From: Haloplanus natans DSM 17983
Lineage (GTDB): Archaea; Halobacteriota; Halobacteria; Halobacteriales; Haloferacaceae
Assembly (NCBI RefSeq): GCF_000427685.1
Contig: NZ_ATYM01000003.1
Location: 186,001 to 250,000, forward strand
Direction of reading: 5' to 3'
DNA length: 64,000 nt
A model generated the notes under the pieces. It saw only the letters and a list, made by a program, of their open reading frames with translations, was not told where the DNA came from and searched no databases. A program made the translations under genes and the position numbers. Below are positions 44,311-53,640 of the stretch, piece by piece. Positions within the stretch are counted from its first letter, which is position 1. Each line of letters starts with the position of its first letter.

Positions 44311-44325
44311 AAGTTTTATTTACAA
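44311..44325 (+). promoter_or_regulatory. Probable gvpA promoter
   Basis: TTTTATTTA (about 44315-44323) lies some 30 bases upstream of the gvpA ATG, fitting a TATA box with a very short leader. The region 5' of it (44270-44310) shows no clear copy of the paired GvpE-binding element known from other haloarchaea, consistent with the absence of gvpE here. Confidence 0.5.
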
Positions 44326-44349
44326 CCCCTTGCAACAGGGGAATGCATC

Positions 44350-44580
44350 ATGGCACAACCCGATTCGTCCAGCCTCGCGGAGGTATTGGACCGCGTCCTT
44401 GACAAAGGTATCGTCGTCGACACGTTCGCACGAATCTCGCTTGTCGGGATTGAGATCCTGACGGTGGAGGCACGTGTCGTCGTCGCCTCCGTCGACACGT
44501 TCCTCCACTACGCAGAGGAAATCGCGAAAATCGAACAGGCGGAACTGTCTGCGGGCGTCGAAGCGGCGCCCGAGGCCTGA
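44350..44580 (+). CDS. gvpA: Gas vesicle major structural protein GvpA
   Basis: 76 aa with the GvpA core: [20 protein letters not shown], then [20 protein letters not shown] and [14 protein letters not shown]. This small amphipathic protein self-assembles into the ribbed, gas-permeable vesicle wall. It is the first gene of the cluster, after its own promoter, and 80 bases from gvpC. GvpJ and GvpM downstream are paralogues. Confidence 0.97.
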   Translation: MAQPDSSSLAEVLDRVLDKGIVVDTFARISLVGIEILTVEARVVVASVDTFLHYAEEIAKIEQAELSAGVEAAPEA

Positions 44581-44660
44581 CGGTCGGTTGCTGACCGGAT
44601 AGCCGGCCGTATAGCCTTTCGATCACCTCCCCCTGCTTTCTGAATCCAACAACACCACCC

Positions 44661-45770
44661 ATGAGCGTACGAGACAAGCTTGAGGATATGGCTGAAACCC
44701 GCGAGACGTTCGAGGACGCACGAGATGAGTTCCATCGGTACACGCGTTCGTTCGCCGCCGACGTAGAGCGGAAACGCGACGTGAGCGAGTTAGAAGCTGC
44801 CGCCGCCGACTTCCGTACGGACATCGGACAGACGCAAGCGTCGTTCGAAACCTACGGTCGGGCGTTCCAAGCCGATGTCGACGCCCGCCGCGACGAGATT
44901 GGACAGGTACGGGACGCATTCTCGGCCTTCGGAGACGAATTCGCGGCGGACGTGGCGGCAATCAGAGACGTGAGCGCGTTGCACGCTGCCATCAGTGAAC
45001 TGCGTTCGGAGATGAACGCGACTGGAGAGGCTTTCGGGGCGTACGCGACGGAGTTCGCCGCTGACGTCGACGCGATCCGCGACGTTACCGCGCTCCTCGA
45101 CGCAATCGAAGAACAACGGGCCGCATTCGCCGCCGAAGCGGAGTCTTTCACTGCATACGCCGACGCGTTCGAGTCGGACGTTGTCGATCGCGAGGCCGGC
45201 ATCGACGCGGTTGCCGACGCGTTCGACGCATACACCGCGGAGTTCCACTCCGAGGACGTCCAAGACCTGCTCGACGCCATCTCTGCGCTGTGCAGTGACA
45301 TCGAAACGCTACAGTCGGAATTCGACGCGACGGAGGCGACTTTCGCCGCGTACGTCAGTACGTTCTACGGGGCGGCCGAAACGTCGACGGCTGAAGCTCC
45401 GGCCGGCAAGCAGGTGAGTGACGACGACACGGCCGCACCTGACGGGCCAATCGACATCCCGGTCGAGACAAACGACCCAGAGTCGGCCCCGGCGAGCGAT
45501 GATGAGACCGGAACCAGTATCGCCAACGAAACCGACGACAATAGTTCACCGTCGACTCGAGCGGCGACGAGTACCGAGAGCGACGGCGACGGAAGCCACT
45601 CGGTTGGCGATGACGAGGTCGAGCCCGAAGACGGCGTAGAATGCTTGGAATGTGGCGAGTACTATCAGGCAATCACCGACTCGCACCTGCGAACGCACGA
45701 TATGACGCTCGATGAGTACCGTGACGAGTACGGCGATGACGTGCCACTCCGGCCGGAGGATAGCCAATGA
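44661..45770 (+). CDS. gvpC: Gas vesicle outer-surface protein GvpC
   Basis: 369 aa. Seven copies of an F-x-x-(Y/F)-x-x-x-F-x-x-D type motif ([36 protein letters not shown] and so on) in helical repeats to about residue 235 wrap the GvpA shell and stiffen it. An acidic disordered region follows, then a C-terminal zinc-finger-like segment ([20 protein letters not shown]) also known from halobacterial GvpC. The stop overlaps the ATG of gvpN. Confidence 0.95.
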   Translation: MSVRDKLEDMAETRETFEDARDEFHRYTRSFAADVERKRDVSELEAAAADFRTDIGQTQASFETYGRAFQADVDARRDEIGQVRDAFSAFGDEFAADVAAIRDVSALHAAISELRSEMNATGEAFGAYATEFAADVDAIRDVTALLDAIEEQRAAFAAEAESFTAYADAFESDVVDREAGIDAVADAFDAYTAEFHSEDVQDLLDAISALCSDIETLQSEFDATEATFAAYVSTFYGAAETSTAEAPAGKQVSDDDTAAPDGPIDIPVETNDPESAPASDDETGTSIANETDDNSSPSTRAATSTESDGDGSHSVGDDEVEPEDGVECLECGEYYQAITDSHLRTHDMTLDEYRDEYGDDVPLRPEDSQ

Positions 45771-46813
45771 CGGATGGATCTCGCGACCGGAAGGTCAGAG
45801 GTGCGCAGATCCGATCGTCACGGGAAGACAAGCGGAAACGGCGCTCAACGACGCGCCACGACAAGGAACTCGATCGGTTGACCAAGCCGACTACGGCGAC
45901 GACTGAGCCGGAACCTGACTCGCATCTGGAGGAGACCTTCATCCCGGACGAACAGCCGTTCGTCGAGACGGAGTCGGTCAGGCGGATCAAAACCCGAACG
46001 CAGCGGTGGTTGGCGGCTGATCGGCCAGTCCACCTCGTCGGGCCGACAGGCTGTGGGAAAACCTCGCTTGCGATGCACATCGCCCGACAGCGCGACCGGC
46101 CGGTCGTCTGGATCAACGGGGATGCCGACCTCACGACTAGCGACCTAATCGGGGAGTACGCCGAAACTGAACGCGTCTCGGAACGCGATAAGTACATCCA
46201 CAATGTGATGAAAAGTAAGGACATCGTCCGGGATCGATGGGTGGATAACCCGCTCACGCTCGCCGTCAGGGAGGGAGCGACACTCGTCTACAATGAGTTC
46301 TCGCGAACCAAGCCCGCCGCGAACAACGTCTTGTTGTCGGTGTTTGAGGAAGGCGTCCTCGAGTTGCCCGGGCGACGCGGTGAGGATCGCTACGTCGATG
46401 TCCACCCCGAATTTAGAGCGGTGCTCACCTCCAACTCCGTCGAGTACGCCGGTGTGCACGAGCCCCAAGACGCACTGCTCGATCGGCTCGTAGGCATCTA
46501 CATGGATTTCTACGACCGGGAGACTGAGCGTGAGATCGTGCGCTCGCACGTGAGCGACGTTGCGAACGACGACATCGCGTACGTCGTCGAACTGGTCGGT
46601 CAGTTGCGTGACCGACTGGATATCGACGTTGGGACGCGAGCGGCGATCATGGCGGCGGAAGGTGTGGCCGTCACCGATGCCCCCGACGACGAGGCGCTCG
46701 TTGAGGTTCTCGTCGACGTTCTCGCCTCGAAGCTTCCAGACTACGAGGCGGTCAAAGACCTGCGAAGTCAGGTAGCCAACGTCGTAAGCGATACCGAAGG
46801 CGACCTTTCTTAA
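45767..46813 (+). CDS. gvpN: Gas vesicle AAA+ ATPase GvpN
   Basis: A 348-aa MoxR-type AAA+ protein with Walker [13 protein letters not shown] and a Walker B-like [12 protein letters not shown] segment, then the sensor region [11 protein letters not shown]. GvpN promotes vesicle growth to full size, probably by remodelling GvpC or GvpA assemblies. It is translationally coupled to gvpC (ATGA). An N-terminal basic extension of about 60 residues precedes the ATPase core. Confidence 0.95.
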   Translation: MTDGSRDRKVRGAQIRSSREDKRKRRSTTRHDKELDRLTKPTTATTEPEPDSHLEETFIPDEQPFVETESVRRIKTRTQRWLAADRPVHLVGPTGCGKTSLAMHIARQRDRPVVWINGDADLTTSDLIGEYAETERVSERDKYIHNVMKSKDIVRDRWVDNPLTLAVREGATLVYNEFSRTKPAANNVLLSVFEEGVLELPGRRGEDRYVDVHPEFRAVLTSNSVEYAGVHEPQDALLDRLVGIYMDFYDRETEREIVRSHVSDVANDDIAYVVELVGQLRDRLDIDVGTRAAIMAAEGVAVTDAPDDEALVEVLVDVLASKLPDYEAVKDLRSQVANVVSDTEGDLS

Positions 46814-46838
46814 CGCCTCGCAACAGTTCCGTGTTTAT

Positions 46839-47249
46839 ATGACCGAGCAACCGAGCGACGCTGGTAATCCGACCGATGCGAAAGGCGACCAGCCGGCAGA
46901 ACGAGTCGGAGAAGCCAGAGATGGCGACGAGGCGCCGGAATCGACGCCACCAACAGGACACGACGACACCGCCGCCGATACGCCGTCGACGTTCGGCATC
47001 AGTGACGCACAACAGAGAGCTCGGGAAGCCGCCGCCGAGCTCTTAGAACACGAATTCGAGGGAATCATCAAGGTTGAGCCCGACGACAACCGCTGGCGAA
47101 CGGTAGTCGAAGTCGTCGAGCGCCGCGCCGTCCCCGACACTCAGGACATCATCGGGCGGTATCAAATTTCGCTCGACAACGACGGGGGCGTCACTGGCTA
47201 CGAACTGCTTGCCCGGTACAAACGGAGTGACATGAAAGAAGAGTTCTAG
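46839..47249 (+). CDS. gvpO: Gas vesicle protein GvpO
   Basis: 136 aa with a disordered acidic first half and the conserved GvpO domain at the end ([16 protein letters not shown]-like region, [44 protein letters not shown]). GvpO is needed for vesicle formation in halobacteria; its precise role is not settled. A small hairpin (CCCGTT/AACGGG, 47254-47270) follows the stop and abuts the right end of the tnpB element, suggesting insertion at the operon's end or in an intergenic gap. Confidence 0.92.
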   Translation: MTEQPSDAGNPTDAKGDQPAERVGEARDGDEAPESTPPTGHDDTAADTPSTFGISDAQQRAREAAAELLEHEFEGIIKVEPDDNRWRTVVEVVERRAVPDTQDIIGRYQISLDNDGGVTGYELLARYKRSDMKEEF

Positions 47250-47270
47250 GTGTCCCGTTCTCGCAACGGG

Positions 47271-48722
47271 TGACATCCTCCCCGGCGTAAACGCCGGGGC
47301 TTCCCGTACCGCAGGTGGGATATTTGACGGTCTACGACACAACCTGTTCTCGCGGGGCGAAAACCCCACTGTCTGGGTCGAACAGGTGTACCGATGGCTG
47401 TGCCACGCAGCCGTTACTCCTATCCTCGCCGTGAGGACTCGGAGTTATCTTTTGCCGCATGTTCTCCGCTCCGTTGCAATCCGCGTTTCCGACCAACCCG
47501 CACGACGAGCAGACGCACAATCCACGGTGCTTCCGGTTAGACTTCGTGTCGTCACCACACGCAGAGCAGGTCTTTGAGGTGCTCCACTCGTTCTCTTTCA
47601 GCACCTCAACTCCACGTATCTCGCCTTTGTATGCGAGGTACTGGCAGATGCGGTCGAACGCCCACGAGTGCAACTTCTTGTTCCCAGTTGTGCCCCAGTC
47701 AGACTTTCGCACATCTTCGGGCCAACTCACCGCGAGTGTCCCCACGTTCCGTTCGACACACTCGGTGATAATGGCGTCCGTGAGCGTGTGGTAGAAGTGT
47801 GTCTCACGCTCTGTGAGTTTTCGACGTGCCCACATCGACTTCTCGGACGGGCCGTTCTCGCCTTCGGTGTCGTACTCAGCACGCTTGAAGTAGTGCTTGT
47901 CCTGTTTAACCGAGTTGCCGGGGTACAGGACGTATTCGTCGGGGAAGGCAACAGTAGCGACGTTCTTGATGCCAAGGTCGATTCCCGCTACTTCGTCACC
48001 TGCCGGGTCGTTTGTTTCGAGACTGACTTTGCAGACGAAGTGCAGTTCCCATTCGTCTCCGTTCCAGACGGCACGAACGTTCTGCACCGATTTGACTTTT
48101 GAAAGGTCAACGTCAGGTCGAGTCTGATACTCACAGAGCAGGAAGTCCGACCAATACTCCTTGAGGTTCGAGCCTTTGCTGAGTCGGACGCGGTTATTCT
48201 TTGGGTCGTGTTTGAATCCGTCTTCTTTGAACGTGACCGTACTACGTGGTCGGTTGTCACCGTGTTTTCGGTAGCCGGGTGGATTCGCCTCATCAAATTT
48301 GTGTCGCAGGTCGAACCATGACTGGAAAGCGTCGGAAAGTTCTTCGATGACTTTCTGACTGGATTGCGCGTTCAAGTCTTTCCAGCACGCTTGGTTCTTC
48401 ATATACGATTTCAGCACACCCTCGTCGGGGATTTCACTGATTGCGTCCCAAACTCGGTCTGTTGTCCATCGTGCGACGTTCCAGATTTTGGAGGCTGAGT
48501 ATCCGAGCGAGTCGAGGCCATCGCAGACCTGCTGGTGGTTCTGGATGGAACCAACGTAAGTCCGAGTGGCCTCAATCGCCATACATAGACTATGTAGGTT
48601 AATTTACTTAATGATTCGGATTAGCGTGGAATATCCATCCAGCTATAGTCGGTGGACTGTGTGAGAAGTGTCGGATTCACGCCCGCCGTGAACGGCGGGA
48701 TTCTCTCCTCGAAGAAAGATAG
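47271..48722 (-). mobile_element. IS1341-type (tnpB-only) element between gvpO and gvpF
   Basis: The right end TGACATCCTCC with hairpin CCCCGGCG/CGCCGGGG (47271-47307) and the left end (48688-48722, with hairpin CCCGCCG/CGGCGGG just before) bracket one tnpB gene. No tnpA is present. It separates gvpACNO from gvpFGHIJKLM, which elsewhere in a collinear cluster would be adjacent. Confidence 0.75.
47332..48582 (-). CDS. tnpB: TnpB with substituted RuvC-II residue (possible rearranged active site)
   Basis: 416 aa. RuvC-I Asp is in VAGIDLGIKNVATVAF and RuvC-III Asp in GNADCNGAENM, with a zinc ribbon CSACG ... CSSCG. The RuvC-II position that holds Glu or Asp in other TnpBs (as in CIVFEDLKEM at 5898-7169) reads LAVSWPEDVRKSDWG here, with Trp at the catalytic place. 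Exactly 45 residues on, KENEWSTSKTC carries a Glu where other TnpBs have Pro. A relocated Glu at about that distance is known from Fanzors and some TnpBs. The protein is either active with a rearranged site or nuclease-dead. The start is at 48582, after an AT-rich promoter (TTAATTTACTTAATG region). Confidence 0.88.
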   Translation of the reverse strand: MAIEATRTYVGSIQNHQQVCDGLDSLGYSASKIWNVARWTTDRVWDAISEIPDEGVLKSYMKNQACWKDLNAQSSQKVIEELSDAFQSWFDLRHKFDEANPPGYRKHGDNRPRSTVTFKEDGFKHDPKNNRVRLSKGSNLKEYWSDFLLCEYQTRPDVDLSKVKSVQNVRAVWNGDEWELHFVCKVSLETNDPAGDEVAGIDLGIKNVATVAFPDEYVLYPGNSVKQDKHYFKRAEYDTEGENGPSEKSMWARRKLTERETHFYHTLTDAIITECVERNVGTLAVSWPEDVRKSDWGTTGNKKLHSWAFDRICQYLAYKGEIRGVEVLKENEWSTSKTCSACGDDTKSNRKHRGLCVCSSCGLVGNADCNGAENMRQKITPSPHGEDRSNGCVAQPSVHLFDPDSGVFAPREQVVS

Positions 48723-49101
48723 TCCTGCTTCCGCCGACAGCGAACCCCGGGGCGGGCCTCCCGCGCGCCGACTGTAGGCCGGCGTACCGGAGGCGGCGGC
48801 GACGAGGTCCGACCGTTACGTGACAGTGCCGACGCGACTTCCTCTCTCGACGTGTCTGTCCCCGTCCTACGGTCGACCACGGGCGCCGATGACTGGGAAA
48901 CGTGGAAGATGTCAGGAGTGTGGGTGCCGGGCCGCCCGTCCCATCGCGAACGAACAACAGAAGATACATATCATACGCTGATGTAGTTGTGTTCGCAGGG
49001 CGGGCAAAAAGTAGCTAACTGGACACCGACCCCGGCCTCAGGTCGGGTGCGAGGATCCACGTTGTGGTTCCCAGCAGCCAAACGCAGCGGAAAGCACGAA
49101 C
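48723..49101. other. Intergenic region before gvpF with candidate promoter
   Basis: No gene in about 380 bases. An AT-rich block (AGATACATATCAT, about 48962-48974) is the best promoter candidate for gvpF-M, leaving a leader of roughly 110 bases. The IS places this region far from the gvpA promoter, so gvpF-M probably depends on it. Confidence 0.4.
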
Positions 49102-49740
49102 ATGGCCCAACATCTGTACACATACGGCGTGATCGAGCAAGACGACCTCGAGTTGGAGGTCGACGGGGTGGATGGCGCCGACCGGATATACACGGTCGAT
49201 TACCGAACGCTCTCGGCCGTGGTTTCGGACATCGATACCACCGACCCCGACCGGACCGATCAGAACGTGCAGGCACACAACGCCGTGTTACAGGAAGTGC
49301 TCCAGTACGACGGCGGTCGGTCAGTCGTACCGATGAGTTTCGGCATGGCGTTCAAAAACGCACGAACACTGAAAGGGGTGATGCGAGGCGCCAGACGTGC
49401 CCTGCGTAGCGGGCTGCAGGACATCGATGGCACGGTTGAGCTCGGGGTCAAAGTCATCGGCCCAGAAGAGCACCCAGTCCCAGAGGAAGTGCAGGTGAGC
49501 ATCGCGGACCGCCTCTCTGCGGTAAGCATCGGCGAGACGGACAACGACCTCTTCAGCGACCGACTGGTACTCAACAAGTCCTATCTCGTCGAACGAGAGC
49601 AACGAGCCGCCTTCGACGAGGCGATCGACGCGATCGAAGAGGCCCATGGCGAGACGCTCCGCGTACAGTACACGGGACCGTGGGCACCGTACAATTTCGT
49701 CGACATACACATCGGTGCCGGCCAGCAAAGCGAGCGGTGA
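49102..49740 (+). CDS. gvpF: Gas vesicle protein GvpF
   Basis: 212 aa of the GvpF/GvpL family (LYTYGVIEQDDLELEVDGVD, VVPMSFGMAFKNARTLKGVM shown in part, VQYTGPWAPYNFVDIHI at the end). Members are minor assembly proteins that bind GvpA. It is the first gene of the second block and a paralogue of gvpL at 51633. The ATG follows a purine-rich leader without a clear ribosome-binding site. Confidence 0.95.
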   Translation: MAQHLYTYGVIEQDDLELEVDGVDGADRIYTVDYRTLSAVVSDIDTTDPDRTDQNVQAHNAVLQEVLQYDGGRSVVPMSFGMAFKNARTLKGVMRGARRALRSGLQDIDGTVELGVKVIGPEEHPVPEEVQVSIADRLSAVSIGETDNDLFSDRLVLNKSYLVEREQRAAFDEAIDAIEEAHGETLRVQYTGPWAPYNFVDIHIGAGQQSER

Positions 49741-49744
49741 CACC

Positions 49745-49996
49745 ATGCTCATACTCGACGACCTCCTGATCAGACCGTTCGTCTCTCTGCTGGACATCCT
49801 CCACACTATGGCCCTCGATCGGACGTACGATACGAGCGCGATCCGGGACGAGCTTAAGGAGAATCAGCTGCTGTACGAGATCGGTGAGCGTCCGGAGGCG
49901 GAGTATCGGCGGCGGAAACAGGAACTCGAACGGAAGCTCTCGATGGCAGAAGAAATACAGGAACAGATGCGAGATCGGATCCAAGTGAAACGATAA
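49745..49996 (+). CDS. gvpG: Gas vesicle protein GvpG
   Basis: 83 aa from the ATG at 49745, five bases after gvpF ends. Hydrophobic start (MLILDDLLIRPFVSLLDILH) then a charged coiled-coil helix (YRRRKQELERKLSMAEEIQE), the GvpG pattern. It is a minor assembly factor. The open frame upstream into gvpF is not used. The stop overlaps gvpH by one base (TAATG). Confidence 0.93.
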   Translation: MLILDDLLIRPFVSLLDILHTMALDRTYDTSAIRDELKENQLLYEIGERPEAEYRRRKQELERKLSMAEEIQEQMRDRIQVKR

Positions 49997-50553
49997 TGCC
50001 TTCCAACGACGCCCGAGATAGTGACCACGGAAAAGCGGGCCCATCTGCCTCGGGGTCCTTGTTGCAAAAGTTGCGTACACTGCTTGGCGAACTCGCCAGT
50101 CTGGAACGGAGTCGATCGTCTCGACAACGTGGCACTGGCGAGGCAACGTACAGCGGCGTGAACGTCGACTACCAGTACGATGTCTCGATCGGGTTACGCC
50201 GAGAAACGGAGGCAGACGCGTCGACACGATCGAGCGCCGCTCGCGACCGGCGACCGGTCGACCCGATCGACGCAGACGATCCCGGGGCAGTCCTCGAAGT
50301 ACAGCGCACCGGAAACGGATACGCTCTCACCACGGACGTACCCGCAGACATCGACGAAGAGCCGACCGTGACGATCGTGCCGGGACGTGGACAGTCACGA
50401 GTAGTGCTCCATTACGGCGACGTGTGGAGCACCTCCGTGATGATCGACGAACCGGAACTCTCGGTCGAACGGACGCGGCTGAATAACGGCGTATTCGAGG
50501 CGCGAGTACGCACTGCAGACGACAGCAGCCCGGAGGAAACGAATGACCAGTAA
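49996..50553 (+). CDS. gvpH: Gas vesicle chaperone GvpH (Hsp20-like)
   Basis: 185 aa. N-terminal helix (LLQKLRTLLGELASLERS), a central SGVNVDYQYDVSIGLRRE segment, and a C-terminal alpha-crystallin-like beta-sandwich (VTIVPGRGQSRVVLHYGDVW, ending FEARVRT). GvpH is a small-heat-shock-type chaperone that helps keep Gvp proteins soluble. It overlaps gvpG at its start and gvpI at its end by 11 bases. Confidence 0.92.
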   Translation: MPSNDARDSDHGKAGPSASGSLLQKLRTLLGELASLERSRSSRQRGTGEATYSGVNVDYQYDVSIGLRRETEADASTRSSAARDRRPVDPIDADDPGAVLEVQRTGNGYALTTDVPADIDEEPTVTIVPGRGQSRVVLHYGDVWSTSVMIDEPELSVERTRLNNGVFEARVRTADDSSPEETNDQ

Positions 50554-50962
50554 GCAACAGCGGAAACACCAGCAGCGGGCGGACCGAGCTATTCGAAAGG
50601 CACAGATGAACCGCGACCGCGCTCGGGAAAAACTCCTCCAACAGCGGAAGCGGCTTGCACGCCGCAGGGAGCGGAACGTGGAGGCGACGGAGTCGACCGA
50701 AGAAGATGACTCGGCGTCGCTAGGGACGAACCCGACCGCCTACTCGACGGTGCCACGGCAACGGTCAAATGCCGAGAACTCCGCCCGACAGTCACACTCG
50801 ACAGTCCCTCTGCGACCGAAGTACTCGACGGTACGCCCGCGCGCCAGACTGTACGGACTCCGGCTACAGGACGAAACAGTGTCGAGAGAGACCCCGAAGA
50901 GCGACGGGATGGCTGGGCAGTCACCTGAAGCGGACGCCACGGTGGGAGCCACGGATGAGTGA
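50543..50962 (+). CDS. gvpI: Gas vesicle protein GvpI
   Basis: 139 aa, very basic at the start (KQQRKHQQRADRAIRKAQMN, RDRAREKLLQQRKRLARRRE), with repeats of STVP/YSTV in the middle, as in halobacterial GvpI. GvpI influences vesicle length in halobacteria and pairs with GvpH. It overlaps gvpH and gvpJ, so translation is coupled. Confidence 0.9.
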   Translation: MTSKQQRKHQQRADRAIRKAQMNRDRAREKLLQQRKRLARRRERNVEATESTEEDDSASLGTNPTAYSTVPRQRSNAENSARQSHSTVPLRPKYSTVRPRARLYGLRLQDETVSRETPKSDGMAGQSPEADATVGATDE

Positions 50963-51296
50963 TCCCAAGCCAACTCGGACGCAGGGCGACCTCGCCGAGA
51001 TGCTGGAGTTGGTGCTGGATAAGGGCGTGGTAATCAATGCCGATATCGCAGTGAGCATCGGTGACACCGAACTCCTCGGCGTCGAACTGCGCGCAGCAAT
51101 TGCGTCCTTCGAGACGGCCGCACAGTACGGTTTGGAGTTCCCGGGTGGCACGCAGACCGAGCGGATCGAAGCCGTCGCTGACGGAGATATGTCGGCGGGT
51201 GACGCGCCCCGGCGGGCGGAGAGCCAGCCAGCGTCGGAGTCGATCCTCCACCGAGAATCGGAATCCCCTGCGACCAACCGAACTGAGGGGGAGTAA
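50955..51296 (+). CDS. gvpJ: Gas vesicle protein GvpJ
   Basis: 113 aa from the ATG at 50955, overlapping gvpI by eight bases. A GvpA-like core ([40 protein letters not shown]) is followed by an acidic tail of about 45 residues. GvpJ is a minor shell or tip protein and a GvpA paralogue. Confidence 0.93.
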   Translation: MSDPKPTRTQGDLAEMLELVLDKGVVINADIAVSIGDTELLGVELRAAIASFETAAQYGLEFPGGTQTERIEAVADGDMSAGDAPRRAESQPASESILHRESESPATNRTEGE

Positions 51297-51300
51297 TGCC

Positions 51301-51636
51301 ATGCAACTGGAGCTCGGAGACGAGACCGACCTCCACGGCGGGCTCACGGCCCTCGTCATAACGATCGTCGAGTTGCTAATCGAAGCGCTCGAACACGAGG
51401 CCGTGCGACGAATGGAGTCCAACGACCTTTCCGAGACTGAAATCGAGCGCCTCGGGCAGCGACTCGACGCTCTAGAAGACGAGCTCGACCGACTGAAAGA
51501 GCAAACCGAAATCGACGACGAGGTAACCGAACTCAAACAGCAACTCGACCACGTCGTCCACGGTGCACTCGATGAGGTCGCACACCGTCATCACTCCGTA
51601 CAGCGCGCTGACCGACCACCAGGCAACGACCGATGA
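51301..51636 (+). CDS. gvpK: Gas vesicle protein GvpK
   Basis: 111 aa from the ATG at 51301. GvpK pattern: [40 protein letters not shown], then a coiled coil. It is a minor assembly protein of the shell nucleation complex. Its TGA overlaps the ATG of gvpL. Confidence 0.93.
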   Translation: MQLELGDETDLHGGLTALVITIVELLIEALEHEAVRRMESNDLSETEIERLGQRLDALEDELDRLKEQTEIDDEVTELKQQLDHVVHGALDEVAHRHHSVQRADRPPGNDR

Positions 51637-52475
51637 CGAACTCCCCATCAGCGCCGGACGACGAGACACACCGCAGGTCCAGTACCGTGGAGACGGAGAC
51701 TGAGCAACGGTATCTATACTGCCTCGTCGATACGTCGGCCACGAGCGAGACGGAGGTGCCGGCCAAGGGAGTCGATGACGTGTCGGTTCGCCTCGTCTCC
51801 CATAGAGAGGTCGGAGCCGTCGTACAGGACCGTGGGCATCCCCTCGAAACAGAACGCCTTGACCAACTCAAACAGTGGGTGATGATTCACCAACGCGTCG
51901 TCGATAAAGCCGGAGAGACGTTCGGGACGCCACTTCCAGTCAGGTTCAATACGGTCCTCGAAGGTGGAGACGACGCAGTCAGCGACTGGCTCGCGTCGCG
52001 GTATTCCCAGATACACGGCGAGCTTGCAACGCTGGCGGGCACGTGGGAATACCGGCTCCATCTCCTGTGGAATTCGACCCCGTTCGAAGAGACCGTGACT
52101 GAAGACGACGACGAACTGCGACAGTTGATCGAACGGAAGCAGCAGGCCGGCTCGGGGACGGCGTTCCTCCTCGAAAAAAAGTACGAAAAGCGCCTTCGGA
52201 GCCTGATGCAAGAGCGACGTGACGAACTACGGTCGAAGCTCTGGCGGACAGCCGAGTCGATCGCCGTCGAAGTGGCCGAGCAACCCGCGACGGCCACCTT
52301 AGAGCAACAGTCGTCCCCGGAGAGTGACAAGACAATTGGCTGCCTCGCCGTTCGCGTACCAGCCGACGCGGAGTCGACTCTCGGTCAGCGACTGGACGAG
52401 TTTGTAGATGAGACCGGCGCAGCCGTGCGATTTACTGGGCCGTGGCCACCGTACACGTTCGTCTCTGACCTGTAG
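51633..52475 (+). CDS. gvpL: Gas vesicle protein GvpL
   Basis: 280 aa of the GvpF/L family, larger than GvpF. It opens with a charged tail, then [20 protein letters not shown], a central [20 protein letters not shown] segment, and the family ending [18 protein letters not shown]. GvpL binds many other Gvp proteins in halobacteria and acts as an assembly platform. Confidence 0.95.
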   Translation: MTNSPSAPDDETHRRSSTVETETEQRYLYCLVDTSATSETEVPAKGVDDVSVRLVSHREVGAVVQDRGHPLETERLDQLKQWVMIHQRVVDKAGETFGTPLPVRFNTVLEGGDDAVSDWLASRYSQIHGELATLAGTWEYRLHLLWNSTPFEETVTEDDDELRQLIERKQQAGSGTAFLLEKKYEKRLRSLMQERRDELRSKLWRTAESIAVEVAEQPATATLEQQSSPESDKTIGCLAVRVPADAESTLGQRLDEFVDETGAAVRFTGPWPPYTFVSDL

Positions 52476-52486
52476 GAAACAGTTTC

Positions 52487-52735
52487 ATGGAACCAACAAA
52501 AACCGAGACGCACGCCCTCGTCGAGTTTATCGATGTCTTGTTGCGCGACGGCGCCGTCGTCCAAGCCGACATCGTCGTGACCGTCGCCGACGTTCCGCTC
52601 ATCGGAATCAGTTTGCGGGCGGCTATCGCCGGTATGGCGACGATGACCGAATACGGATTGTTCGAGAACTGGGATCGATCACGGCGACAGCGCGCGCAAC
52701 CTCCCAGTAGCGAATCGAAAACTCTCGAAGACTGA
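52487..52735 (+). CDS. gvpM: Gas vesicle protein GvpM
   Basis: 82 aa, GvpA-like (ALVEFIDVLLRDGAVVQADI, VVTVADVPLIGISLRAAIAG, TEYGLF). GvpM is a minor, aggregation-prone GvpA paralogue needed for nucleation. It is the last gene of the cluster; an IS605-type left-end scar begins 22 bases after it. Confidence 0.93.
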   Translation: MEPTKTETHALVEFIDVLLRDGAVVQADIVVTVADVPLIGISLRAAIAGMATMTEYGLFENWDRSRRQRAQPPSSESKTLED

Positions 52736-52756
52736 TAGTACTGGCTCCAATTCAGC

Positions 52757-53133
52757 CTATCTTTCTACAAGGAGAGAATCCCGTCGTTTACGACGGGCGT
52801 GAATCCGACAGCGCCGACACAAACCACGTTCAGCGGCAATACGGATATTTAAGTTAGATCGTATTGTAGTATGATATACACCGAGGCGGCCACACCGCCC
52901 ATCCAAATGCACAATATCGGGACTCTGAGGCCCAGAACGTTCGAGACACCATCTCGAACCGCTGTGGTGTCTCAGTTCAAGATAACTCCGAGTCCCCTAC
53001 CGGGATAGGAGTAACGGCGGTGTGGCCCCACCAGTAGCCCCGTCATGCCGACCGGACTACAAACCAGCAAATATCCCAACCCAGCGGTGCGGTGCCGTGG
53101 GAAGCCTCGCCGTTTACGACGAGGAGGAGGTCA
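52757..53133 (+). pseudogene. Decayed tnpB-only element after gvpM
   Basis: It starts with the left-end block (52757-52791, reverse of 48688-48722) and a CCCGTCG/CGACGGG hairpin, and ends with a right-end hairpin (CGCCGTTTACG region) and the reverse of TGACCTCCTCC at 53121-53133. Between them, a damaged frame ends in GTAACGGCGGTGTGGC, matching the 3' part of the tnpB at 47332. Most of the gene is gone. It lies opposite in orientation to the intact element before gvpF. Confidence 0.6.
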
Positions 53134-53640
53134 CACATTCGCCATCGTGGAGCGGCGACTACTGTACACTCCCGCGGCCGACAATGTGATCACGTACGTC
53201 CGTGTTCAGGTGCATCCGGCGCCTACGGTGGAGATGGGCTTCGTGCCGCGTCTCCGCCTGACTCGACGGATTCAAACCGCTTACATTCCAAGCATTGTCT
53301 ACCTGGAGGTCACATTGGCCGGACTGCTCGTTGGGTGTGCCCGACCTCTGCCTAGTTGTCGTCGCACTCGTGTCCTCTGAGACGAGTCACACCGTTGAGG
53401 GCGTTAGTCACACGTATACGACTGCTCGGCGGTCAGCACAGGCACTAACTGACACACGTTGTGACTCGGTCTCGGAGCAGGCGACATGGACATACTAGGG
53501 TCTCCGTCGCCGTACCGAGTAGCTAGAGTGAAGATCCATACCTCGCCGCAGCAAACAGGTGTTGATGCGGTACTGTGTCAAGTACGCGGGAGCTTCAACT
53601 AACCACTCATCGGCGGTCCGTTCGGGAGGATTGGTGAGCC
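53134..53640. other. Gene-free stretch
   Basis: About 500 bases with short frames only; codon use and hydropathy do not support any of them. No repeat or RNA gene is recognised. Confidence 0.4.
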
